Part shown: positions 18,101 through 23,610 of the stretch, piece after piece
How positions within the stretch are numbered: position 1 is the first letter of the stretch
How the letters are laid out: every line of letters begins with the position of its first letter
Assembly (NCBI GenBank): GCA_025963465.1
Contig: JAOQAP010000004.1
Span: 1-32,142 of the forward strand
Direction of reading: 5' to 3'
DNA: 32,142 bases
Source of the DNA: Flavipsychrobacter sp.
GTDB taxonomy: Bacteria; Bacteroidota; Bacteroidia; Chitinophagales; Chitinophagaceae
Notes under the pieces: model-generated
Database searches by the model: none
Seen by the model: the letters and a program-made list of their open reading frames with translations, nothing else
Told to the model about the DNA's origin: nothing
Program-made: the position numbers and the translations under genes

Positions 18101-18673
18101 TATAGCTATAGCTGGGCTCCAGTGAGTGGCACATCTTCTACATTGAATGTTTCTCCGGTTTCTACTACTACCTACACAGTAACTGTTACTGATGCTAATG
18201 GATGCGTGATCAAAAGCACGAAGACCATCAACGTAATAGATATTACATGCTGCGCAGGTAAAAGTGGCATGTGCGAAAAAGTGAACGTATGTCATGGTGG
18301 TAAAACATTATGCGTAGCCGCAAGCGCGGTCCCTGCACATCTTGCACATGGTGATTACCTGGGTGCTTGCAGCGGTGGTAAGATCGTTACAACAGCAAAT
18401 GGCGGATCTGAAGATGACGAGATCACTTCAGATGCAGTTAAGGTTTATCCTAACCCTACAGCCGGCGCTTTCAGTGTTGAGATCCCTGCAGCACATAAAA
18501 TTGCCGACATACAGGTTCTTGACATCACTGGCAGGGTTATTAATAAAATGACGATCTCTGACAATGAAGGTCATCCCGTACAGTTTAATATTGCAAACGC
18601 TGCAAAAGGCCTTTATATAATAAAGGTTGCTGCCGGCGAGCAGACATATATCAGCAAACTGATAATGAATTAA
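15158..18673 (+). CDS. T9SS adhesin-like protein with InlB-type, SprB-type and cysteine/histidine modules
   Basis: This 1171-aa exported protein has a long basic N-region and a signal sequence ending NVANA (about residue 43). The mature protein begins with a SHFRFG motif and a beta-rich domain. Ig/cadherin-like segments (about 185-585) follow, for example 'PVFDYTSG' and 'FTITVSANT'. A divergent InlB B-repeat-like segment (about 587-663, with ITADAGYHI and TISASF) and an SprB-type repeat (about 664-740) come next. Three near-identical 67-aa repeats (745-945), each starting NTAILCNGG, are followed by a PKD-like domain. A Cys/His-rich module (about 1031-1075, VCHGGKTLC then AHLAHGD) precedes a T9SS type A sorting domain from VYPNPTAG. 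SprB-type repeats are known from gliding and adhesion proteins, and a surface role is inferred. Two terminators or promoters bound it as a single-gene unit. Confidence 0.83.
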   Translation: MKKNLNIIPTPIHGRERVNLKKTARALFLFIAVLFMSNVANASHFRFGLITATRLSETFGSPGTVTYRLNVSLSWRLGTAMTPIPFTISGGNTGGVNVPMTTVTDPSGGWENSTGSATITLNKSATITRIEYTNCCKISTTANNHDTNWDVYCLLNTNAPGSSPVSTLPAIINMPIGATAATFTIPASDPDPGSTLTYGMPVLTSGPLNGEVQPSGATVNNANFNINSSTGLVTFNTVGKSVGQQYNAMTTVTDNNGNQIELDYLINMVGPSNPPVFDYTSGVTPLNGSVFNIIVGQTLSFPIRATDPDAGQTVSMSVSGLTSFLTTANFTSAALPATGTASLTHLTYTPLAAQLGSTIVLNFIATDNVGVQTTSSVTIKVVGEPAPTFVSPTPGQGTIRSILAGALHTDNIVAQSSLGSNVSIAFASVPSGVTNSPSVPTPGANPGSTTLSWTPTSADFGQHTLTYQAIISATPTIFATRSFDLIVDDLPAFTSSPVTAASACNHYKYLVTASDANIPYGDIVDIMSDNPLPSWLTITTTGNGTATMSGTPGLADVGTYNIDIHAEDNYPHNYASVDQSFTITVSANTITASAGANGTISGAGAVVVCPGSTPTYTITADAGYHIADVLVDGVSIGAVTSYTFATISADHTISASFASNCNPVVILAAATTTPVTCNAGSDGSVTTYIDGTTPVTYAWSNGATSANLSAVPAGTYTYTVTNACGTASGSATVKEPTALIVSATNTAILCNGGSSVVTVSATGGTTPYSGDGAQPAMTAGGYSYTVTDHNGCTATATGNITEPAVLTASSANTAILCNGGTSVVTVTAAGGTTPYSGDGPQTPVHGGGYSYTVTDHNGCTATTTGSISEPTVLTASSTNTAILCNGGTSVVTVSATGGTLAYSGTGAKAPVYAGSYSYTVTDANGCTSTTTGTIGQPTALTAAASASPMYPVPGYAAYTIYLGYGAQTETLSESVSGGTPGYSYSWAPVSGTSSTLNVSPVSTTTYTVTVTDANGCVIKSTKTINVIDITCCAGKSGMCEKVNVCHGGKTLCVAASAVPAHLAHGDYLGACSGGKIVTTANGGSEDDEITSDAVKVYPNPTAGAFSVEIPAAHKIADIQVLDITGRVINKMTISDNEGHPVQFNIANAAKGLYIIKVAAGEQTYISKLIMN
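17390..17992 (+). repeat. Three tandem 201-bp coding repeats
   Basis: Units start at 17390, 17591 and 17792, an exact 201-bp (67-codon) period. Each encodes NTAILCNGG, then a VTV-(S/T)-A core, a GGYSYTVTD or GSYSYTVTD strand and a closing EP or QP-T-(A/V)-L. Each unit keeps one Cys near the start and one in NGCT. The exact period and high similarity indicate recent expansion by unequal crossover or slippage. Confidence 0.88.
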
Positions 18674-18694
18674 ACTTTTTATTTGTTTTCCAGG

Positions 18695-18727
18695 GCGCTG
18701 CCGGATCTTTTTCCGGCAGCGCTTTTT
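18695..18727 (+). terminator. Rho-independent terminator
   Basis: An 11-bp G/C-rich stem (GCGCTGCCGGA, 18695-18705, with TCCGGCAGCGC, 18712-18722) is followed by TTTTT. It ends the 1171-aa gene. The minus-strand side lacks a T tract, so it is not clearly bidirectional for the convergent gene at 18776. Confidence 0.85.
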
Positions 18728-18775
18728 CATTTAAATTCACACCCCTGACCCCTGATGTATACATAGCTATCCGGT

Positions 18776-19525
18776 CTATACAGTAAATAGTTGCGCCTTG
18801 TTTATCTTAAGCATATTTATTGTCTTATCTAGCGTATCCGCTTCCTGGATCTTTACATGGGAGAACTTCTGATTGGCTTGCTTCATTAAAAATGGGAAAT
18901 TATCAATATGCCCAAAATAAAAGGACGGTTTCCCCAACGCCAGTGCTATACCTGCTTCATATAAAACACTGGACACTATTTTTTCAGGGTAGATCATAAT
19001 AAATATCCGGCTGTCCCTTAACGCATTTATATCAGTATCAACCGACACATCCGGGGTATCGAAATCATTCATGGTCGTCATGTTTTTACCGGCAAAGAAA
19101 ATGCGTGGAAAACCGCAATCTGCTTCCAGTATCTTCATTATCTCCTTCACTTTATCATTAAAATCTTTAAAATTGGCACTTCCTAATGCAGCCATTGGGG
19201 CCGCTAAAAAAACATCATACTTGAACGTCTTTTCCTGATTTTCCGTTTTGCCTGTATCAGGAATGATGTCTTCGCTTTTGAGCTTCAGTTTTTTATACTC
19301 AAGAATAAAGATCGAAACGATCAACAGCACTAATATACCGCACATCAATCCCACATAAAGCGGGATGTCATCCGTTTGAGCTTTGCTAAGCAGCAAAGCC
19401 AGTAAGCTTTCTACAACAAGCACAATGAGCGTCGCAAATTGAAGTGGTGTAGAAACCGATCTTATTAAAGGAACTCTATTGCCGGAGCCCTCATCCAGGG
19501 TAGTACTCTTTTTACTTTCAGCCAT
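18776..19525 (-). CDS. Two-TM protein with nucleoside deoxyribosyltransferase/TIR-like domain
   Basis: This 249-aa protein has a short cytoplasmic N-terminus and two membrane helices (about 27-48 and 54-76), then a linker and a soluble alpha/beta domain (about 101-245). That domain begins with strand YDVFLAAPM, like the xVYLAxPM start of nucleoside 2-deoxyribosyltransferases (NDT). It continues with DTDINALRDSRIFIMIYP and YEAGIALALGKPSFYF, which matches the E-x-G-x-A-x-A-x-G-K-P helix of the NDT/TIR-like group. E190 is the likely catalytic-type glutamate. Such folds cleave N-glycosidic bonds in nucleosides, nucleotides or NAD, or bind them. The gene is a single unit with a near-consensus -7 box (TATCTTTA, 19545-19552) and no obvious partner gene. 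A signalling or defence role is possible but unproven. It is not a confident match to a named family. Confidence 0.55.
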   Translation of the reverse strand: MAESKKSTTLDEGSGNRVPLIRSVSTPLQFATLIVLVVESLLALLLSKAQTDDIPLYVGLMCGILVLLIVSIFILEYKKLKLKSEDIIPDTGKTENQEKTFKYDVFLAAPMAALGSANFKDFNDKVKEIMKILEADCGFPRIFFAGKNMTTMNDFDTPDVSVDTDINALRDSRIFIMIYPEKIVSSVLYEAGIALALGKPSFYFGHIDNFPFLMKQANQKFSHVKIQEADTLDKTINMLKINKAQLFTV

Positions 19526-19544
19526 CGTTTTTATATATTACTCG

Positions 19545-19552
19545 TAAAGATA
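19545..19552 (-). promoter_or_regulatory. Candidate -7 box of the two-TM NDT-like gene
   Basis: The minus strand reads TATCTTTA, 7 of 8 matches to TAnnTTTG, 19 bp upstream of the ATG at 19525. This is the same spacing as the box of the 1500-aa gene. Confidence 0.35.
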
Positions 19553-19891
19553 TAATAAATTTATTGATCGCATTTACCATTCTGGTATAATAGGGATCGA
19601 CTTATTTCGCCCCGCTATACAGGATTTCCAATCTGGCACAACATGGCTTGGGATTTGTAATCCCACACATTCTGAACGCAGCTTTTTTTCTATGATAACA
19701 CGAAAATCGCACTATCATAAAACTTTCTCCTTGTCAGTTCCACTTTTCTGTCCGACCTTTACAACTGGAATTAAGTAATTGCATTTGCAGTAGCATGTCA
19801 CAGCACATTCTGAAAACCTTCCCGACTGCATAGCCGGGTTCCAATTCAGATAAAGTGCGCAGGAAATGCCTGCCCGACTGTATAGGCGGGA

Positions 19892-19955
19892 GCAAGAATC
19901 GGGAAAAAAGTGGCAAGAATCAGGCAAAAAGTGAGCAAGAATTAGGCAATTTTTT
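19892..19955 (+). repeat. Three imperfect 21-22-bp tandem repeats
   Basis: Units at 19892-19912, 19913-19934 and 19935-19955 share GCAAGAAT-(C/T)-(A/G)-GG, and the first two continue with A-rich sequence and GTG. They lie in non-coding DNA inside the possible inverted-repeat-bounded element. Confidence 0.6.
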
Positions 19956-20063
19956 AACCTAATCCATTGATTATCAAATGCAATGTGAGCAATAATTTTT
20001 GCAGGAAAAAAAGTGTGATTTTCGCGCAGATCGATGAAGCAACAAATAAAATAACAATAAAAA

Positions 20064-20086
20064 GCTCCTTTAGGGGTTTGGGGTTT
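20064..20086 (+). repeat. Small palindromic intergenic repeat, copy 1
   Basis: The segment reads CTCCTTTAGGGG followed by TTTGGGGTTT and abuts an ATG at 20087. It matches the reverse complement of 29551-29572 at about 18 of 20 positions. It is therefore a member of a dispersed family and not a simple leader. Confidence 0.6.
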
Positions 20087-20302
20087 ATGAAACGTCTGGT
20101 ACTGATAACAGGGATAATACTGACACTTGCTGCCGGCACGGCGCAGGCGCAGGGCTGTTCCGTATGCACCAAGACCGCACAGGGCCTCGATGATAAAAGC
20201 GCGAAAGGGCTGAACGGGGGTATACTGTACCTGGCATTTCTGCCACTGACCATAATGGGCACCGTAGGTTTCTTCTGGTGGCGTAGCAACAAAGGCAATT
20301 AG
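20087..20302 (+). CDS. Small exported CxxC membrane protein
   Basis: This 71-aa protein has a signal peptide (1-21, ending AQAQ), then the motif C-S-V-C-T-K just after the cleavage site, a GLNGGILYL stretch and one membrane helix (about 46-64) ending in a short basic tail. Similar small Bacteroidota proteins with an exported CxxC and a GLN-x-GI-x-YL helix exist, but I cannot name a function. The paired cysteines at the membrane face could bind a metal or undergo redox change. The ATG at 20087 is chosen over an upstream frame because it gives a clean signal peptide. A small intergenic repeat occupies the 23 bases before the start. The GIN-domain gene starts 30 bp downstream. Confidence 0.7.
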   Translation: MKRLVLITGIILTLAAGTAQAQGCSVCTKTAQGLDDKSAKGLNGGILYLAFLPLTIMGTVGFFWWRSNKGN

Positions 20303-20332
20303 TTCTTAAATTGCATTTCTAATCCATTTCCC

Positions 20333-21067
20333 ATGTACAAAAAACTGTTTACTGCCTGCTTACTATTGGGTACTGTCTTGTTTGCTGCCTCGTGCAGGCG
20401 CAACATACTGAAGGGTGAAGGGCCAAAGGGCACTACCAATCCCACAGTTACTGCATTCAATGCCATAGATATGGACCTGCCGCTCAAAGCCTCCATCACC
20501 GTACAGCAAGGCACACAGCCCGGTATACAGTTCAATGGTTATGAGAACATTATCAAGCACCTGAAAGTAAAAGTGGAGAACAATACCCTCACCATTACTA
20601 CCGACCTGGACGACACCTGGGACATAGAAACAGATGACATTACCGTACAGGTAACTATGCCTTCGCTCACCGCCCTCTCGCTCTCCGGCTCATCAGATGC
20701 AGATATACACGGCAATATCACCGGCAGCATATTCGAGCTGTCCATATCAGGCGCAGGCAATGTGGTCATCGATAACATAACCACCGATACATTCTCTTCT
20801 GAAGTAGCAGGTGCGGCCAGTATAGAGGTAAAGGCAGGCGCAGTAAAAAATGTGGAGTACGAAATTAGCGGCGCAGGCAAAATAAAGGCATACCCGCTGC
20901 AAACCATGGAAACCCATGCATCTATAAGTGGCGCCGGCAAAGCAGAAGTGACCGCACTCCAGAAACTGGATGCATCTATAAGCGGTGCAGGCTATGTAAA
21001 GTATAAAGGTCACCCTTCTGTAACCCAACAGATAGCCGGCGCAGGCGCCGTGACGGATGCTAACTAA
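20333..21067 (+). CDS. GIN-domain (DUF2807) putative lipoprotein
   Basis: This 244-aa exported protein has a hydrophobic leader ending FAASC (C21), a plausible though not ideal lipobox. The rest is the 'putative auto-transporter adhesin head GIN' domain (DUF2807). Repeated beta-solenoid turns carry S-G-A-G or A-G-A-G motifs (for example ISGAGNV, EISGAGKI, SISGAGKAEV, SISGAGYVK, IAGAGAV). The N-terminal half has short strands such as ITVQQGTQPGI. The domain is very common in Bacteroidota; its function is not established. It probably shares a transcript with the small gene 30 bp upstream. Confidence 0.88.
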   Translation: MYKKLFTACLLLGTVLFAASCRRNILKGEGPKGTTNPTVTAFNAIDMDLPLKASITVQQGTQPGIQFNGYENIIKHLKVKVENNTLTITTDLDDTWDIETDDITVQVTMPSLTALSLSGSSDADIHGNITGSIFELSISGAGNVVIDNITTDTFSSEVAGAASIEVKAGAVKNVEYEISGAGKIKAYPLQTMETHASISGAGKAEVTALQKLDASISGAGYVKYKGHPSVTQQIAGAGAVTDAN

Positions 21068-21122
21068 GTCATTATCAGCAGGCATGAATTTTGCTGTTTT
21101 TTTAAGTCAAAAGACATCATCT

Positions 21123-21572
21123 ATGTTCAGGAACACCTCCATGAAAAGTTTACTTGTACTTATTCTAATTATTACAACGGCTACCACTTCGTTTGCACAA
21201 ACAGATGCACTGGAGCATAACCTGTGGTACAATGCAGAGAAGACCGCTAAGATCCAGATATACAAGGCTGTAGACGGTAAATTTTATGGCAAGGTGGCTT
21301 GGCTGAAAGTGCCGGAAATAGATGGCAAACCCAAAATAGATATTCACAACCCGGACAAAGCACGACGCAATGACCCTATCCTGGGCCTGCTGTTGCTGAA
21401 ACATTTTAAAAAAGATGGGGAACATGAATACAGCGATGGCACCGTATATGATCCTAAGAATGGCAAGACCTACAGCTGCAAAATGACCCTGAAGAAAGAC
21501 AAACTGGATGTGCGGGGCTACGTTGGCTTCTCTATGCTGGGCCGCACCACCACCTGGACAAAAGCGGAGTAA
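21123..21572 (+). CDS. DUF2147 family exported protein
   Basis: This 149-aa protein has a signal peptide ending TSFAQ and then a DUF2147 domain: it opens LEHNLWYNAEKTAKIQIY and continues FYGKVAWLK, PILGLLLLKHF, DGTVYDPKNGKTYSCKM and a closing GFSMLGRTTTW. Proteins of this family are small periplasmic beta-barrel-like proteins of unknown role. The start is uncertain: ATG at 21123 or ATG at 21141 (143 aa) both leave an intact signal peptide. A longer frame back to 21057 overlaps the GIN gene and is unlikely. A 7-of-8 -7 box (GAATTTTG, 21086-21093) lies upstream. The TAA stop is followed at once by a palindromic intergenic repeat. Confidence 0.85.
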   Translation: MFRNTSMKSLLVLILIITTATTSFAQTDALEHNLWYNAEKTAKIQIYKAVDGKFYGKVAWLKVPEIDGKPKIDIHNPDKARRNDPILGLLLLKHFKKDGEHEYSDGTVYDPKNGKTYSCKMTLKKDKLDVRGYVGFSMLGRTTTWTKAE

Positions 21573-21573
21573 A

Positions 21574-21603
21574 CCTCTCCCCAGCCCTCTCCGAAGGAGA
21601 GGG
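21574..21603 (+). repeat. Palindromic intergenic repeat, copy 2
   Basis: The sequence CCTCTCCCCAGCCCTCTCC then GAA then GGAGAGGG forms an 8-bp perfect hairpin (21585-21592 with 21596-21603). It lacks a T tract, so it is unlikely to be a normal terminator. It starts two bases after the DUF2147 stop and resembles the other C/G-rich elements at 20064 and 29551. Confidence 0.6.
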
Positions 21604-21654
21604 TGAAGTAACGTAAGTTACGCAAACCTAAAAGCGTGTGCTCGCAGACTTTTT

Positions 21655-21696
21655 ACTTTCGACTAAGGACTTTCGACTAGTTACTTTCGACTAACT
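21655..21696 (+). repeat. Three tandem 14-bp repeats (ACTTTCGACTA units)
   Basis: ACTTTCGACTA occurs at 21655, 21669 and 21683 with an exact 14-bp period. The last 3 bases of each unit vary. It lies between two convergent genes, just after the hairpin at 21585-21603, and its 3' end touches the stop of the beta-barrel gene at 21695. Confidence 0.85.
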
Positions 21697-22306
21697 ATTG
21701 CTTCCACCATACAGGATGCCCGAACCGGAAAGAGACGCCAGCATTAAAAACTCCTTTATACCCAAACCCCAGCTCGGCAAAAGCGCTCAGGTGCCCACCT
21801 ACTCTTATGCCTATTGGGGTATACTGCATCTTTATCCTGCTTTCTGATGTGGTGGCCGTGCTGGCCGGTGTATAGATAGTAGCGTTGGTAGTAGTGGTAA
21901 CTCTGGACGACGCAACACCTGCACCCAATAAGGTATAGGCCTCAAAATACTTCCGGTACAGGTACACATAGTATAGCTCCGGCGCTATGGTCATTGCCTG
22001 CTTTGTATAGGTACTCTTTACTATAGCATGGTTCCGGTCATCGGCATACTGCCCCCGCTCCATGACGATGCCGCCCGTAAAACCCATGGACAGGTATGCA
22101 TATAAAAAGTAACGGACAGAAACGAACTGTGCACCTGATATGTAGCTGATGGTCTTATTGTCTACGTTCACACCTAGGTTTATCTGGTCGGGACTGATGC
22201 TGCCATAGCTGGCTGCAATATCCAGCTGCCTGATATAGTTAGGGCATTGCGCCCCCACCTGCAGGGAGATCAGCATCAGCAATATAGCGACAGGCAGGTA
22301 TCTCAT
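21695..22306 (-). CDS. Probable outer-membrane beta-barrel protein
   Basis: This 203-aa protein has a signal peptide (1-19, ending VGAQ). The mature part is rich in alternating aromatic and hydrophobic strands (VSVRYFLYAYLSMGFTGGI, APELYYVYLYRKYFEAYTLLG, YTPIGIRVGGHLSAFAELGFGYKG). It has a penultimate strand NAGVSFRFG, a typical closing pattern for a small outer-membrane barrel. No specific family was recognised. I start it at the ATG at 22306, which gives a normal signal peptide; a frame beginning further upstream adds 15 non-signal residues. It is a single gene, convergent with the DUF2147 gene and divergent from the DUF4142 gene. Confidence 0.72.
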   Translation of the reverse strand: MRYLPVAILLMLISLQVGAQCPNYIRQLDIAASYGSISPDQINLGVNVDNKTISYISGAQFVSVRYFLYAYLSMGFTGGIVMERGQYADDRNHAIVKSTYTKQAMTIAPELYYVYLYRKYFEAYTLLGAGVASSRVTTTTNATIYTPASTATTSESRIKMQYTPIGIRVGGHLSAFAELGFGYKGVFNAGVSFRFGHPVWWKQ

Positions 22307-22398
22307 GACCATGTAAAATAAGTAATAAACAGGATAGTCGGCGGTTACCATTCTACATCAGGCATAATTTTTATGAGAACATTTCTAAAAATCATCTT

Positions 22399-23022
22399 AT
22401 GAAACAAACAACACTACACATTTTACTGGTAGCTGCTATGCTGTCGGTAACCGCATGCAATGACGTACAGAAAAATGGCGCAAATGATGCTGCAGACAGC
22501 GTTATGGCCAAAGTGGACACACTGGCTGCAGACATAAAAGAGGGCGCCAATAAGGTGGCGGACAAAGTGAACAATGCCATTAATGGTAACCCCGACTCTA
22601 ATTTCGTGGTAAAAGCCGCACTGGACAACAGCAAGGAATTGCGACTACTGGAGGCAGGGGCAAGCAATGGCACTGATAAGGAGCTGAAAGCCCATGCAAA
22701 AATGATGATCACAGACCATAAAAAACTGGCAGCTAATGTGAAAGCCTATGCTACTAAGAAAGGATATGTGCTGCCTGAAGGGGATAATGGCAAGGCCGAT
22801 GATGAACTGGCCACACTCAGCAAAAAGACCAAAGGAAAGGAATGGGACAAAGAATGGACAGATGCCCTCACCTCCGGCCATAAGGATGCGGTAGACATGT
22901 TTGAGAAGGCACAAAATGACGTAAAAGACCAGGAGCTGAAAGACATGATAACAGCAACCCTGCCTACACTCCGTTCGCATCTGGACATGATGAAAGGATT
23001 ACAGAACAAAATGGGGAAATAA
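22399..23022 (+). CDS. DUF4142 lipoprotein
   Basis: This 207-aa lipoprotein has lipobox V-T-A-C (C20). A linker of about 40 residues rich in Asp, Ala and Lys looks coiled-coil-like (VMAKVDTLAADIKEGANKVADKV). It is followed by a four-helix DUF4142 domain, about 67-205, with FVVKAALDNSKELRLLEAG, AHAKMMITDHKKLAANVKAYA and a closing LPTLRSHLDMMKGLQ. Histidines in H-x3-M-x3-H (AHAKMMITDH) are typical of the family and could bind metal, but no activity is established. A TAATTTTT box (22365-22372) is a partial -7 match. A hairpin terminator follows at 23043-23084. Confidence 0.88.
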   Translation: MKQTTLHILLVAAMLSVTACNDVQKNGANDAADSVMAKVDTLAADIKEGANKVADKVNNAINGNPDSNFVVKAALDNSKELRLLEAGASNGTDKELKAHAKMMITDHKKLAANVKAYATKKGYVLPEGDNGKADDELATLSKKTKGKEWDKEWTDALTSGHKDAVDMFEKAQNDVKDQELKDMITATLPTLRSHLDMMKGLQNKMGK

Positions 23023-23042
23023 ATTGACAGCTATAATACCTG

Positions 23043-23084
23043 TAAGACCGCCGACTTAAAATGCTGGTGGTCTTATTATTTTTC
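23043..23084 (+). terminator. Rho-independent terminator
   Basis: A 10-bp stem with one G-T pair (TAAGACCGCC, 23043-23052, and GGTGGTCTTA, 23066-23075) is followed by TTATTTTTC. It ends the DUF4142 gene. It also covers the upstream end of the longer reading frame of the RDD gene, which supports the ATG at 23109 for that gene. Confidence 0.65.
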
Positions 23085-23108
23085 ATTAAGTTTATAAAAA
23101 ATACAGCT

Positions 23109-23537
23109 ATGGAAATTTACGACCCGTATGGCAATGAACTGTCTTCAGACCGGCCGCCCGTGTATGCCGGTTTCTGGCAAAGATTTGGCGCGTCCTTTCT
23201 CGATGCCCTGATCATTCTTATACCATTGAAGATAATTAATTGGTGCTTTTTTACAGGCATTTATTCTCCAATGCTTTTCAACCTTATTGCAGGCTGGCTA
23301 TATTCCGCATTGCTGGAATCAGGCCCGGGCATGGCTACACTTGGCAAGAAAGCGCTCGGTTTAAAAGTTACCGACCTGCGTGGTGGCCGCATTAGTTTTG
23401 GCCAGGCCACAGGTCGGCATTTTGGCAAGATTATTTCGTCCATCATTCTGCTTATAGGCTACCTCATGATGCTTTGGGATGATAAAAAACAAACACTGCA
23501 TGATAAGATGGCTGGTACTTTGGTCATCTCAGAATAA
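23109..23537 (+). CDS. RDD family membrane protein
   Basis: This 142-aa membrane protein has the RDD signature. FWQRFGASFLDALI forms the first helix region, with an Arg and Asp pair. GLKVTDLRGGRISFGQATGRHFGKII is the classic central motif, and DDKKQTLHDKMAGTLVI is the closing motif. Three membrane helices are predicted (about 19-37, 52-70 and 104-121). The role of RDD proteins is not fully established; some are linked to ion transport or stress. The ATG at 23109 is preferred because a longer frame starting at 23061 runs through the terminator hairpin of the preceding gene. A strong bidirectional terminator follows. Confidence 0.87.
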   Translation: MEIYDPYGNELSSDRPPVYAGFWQRFGASFLDALIILIPLKIINWCFFTGIYSPMLFNLIAGWLYSALLESGPGMATLGKKALGLKVTDLRGGRISFGQATGRHFGKIISSIILLIGYLMMLWDDKKQTLHDKMAGTLVISE

Positions 23538-23549
23538 CTGTTGACCCGC

Positions 23550-23594
23550 AAAAAAGGACTGCTCATTCCATAAAGAAATGAGCAGTCCTTTTTT
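23550..23594. terminator. Strong bidirectional terminator
   Basis: An 18-bp perfect inverted repeat (23550-23567 with 23577-23594) encloses a 9-nt loop and has A and T runs on either side. It sits between the RDD gene and the convergent T9SS gene ending at 23611 and should stop transcription in both directions. Confidence 0.9.
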
Positions 23595-23610
23595 ATACTT
23601 TGAGCTCTGC

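Larger units (their letters stand above)
19526..20086. other. Repeat-rich non-coding stretch (561 bp)
   Basis: No convincing gene is present; the short frames here lack signal or domain features. It holds two palindromic segments around GGATT-NNN-AATC (19622-19633 and 19649-19665). A 13-nt inverted repeat (19701-19713 and 20012-20024, 12 of 13 matching) brackets about 320 bp. A duplicated CCCGACTG-YATA-G motif lies near 19822 and 19873, a triplicate 21-22-bp tandem repeat at 19892-19955, and a palindromic intergenic repeat at 20064-20086. It could be a decayed or non-autonomous mobile element. Confidence 0.45.

Noticed and set aside
19715-19927. Short minus-strand frames in the non-coding stretch
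   Set aside because: They are Cys- and Ser-rich and lack domain, signal or promoter. The DNA is repetitive and palindromic.
20066-20086. GGGGTTTGGGGTTT resembling a telomere or G-quadruplex repeat
   Set aside because: It is part of a dispersed palindromic repeat found again at 29551-29572. Two G runs alone are too few for a quadruplex.
23026-23040. TTGACA followed by TATAAT-like sequence
   Set aside because: The two parts are only about 3 bp apart, so they cannot be a sigma-70 promoter, and the phylum does not use that consensus.
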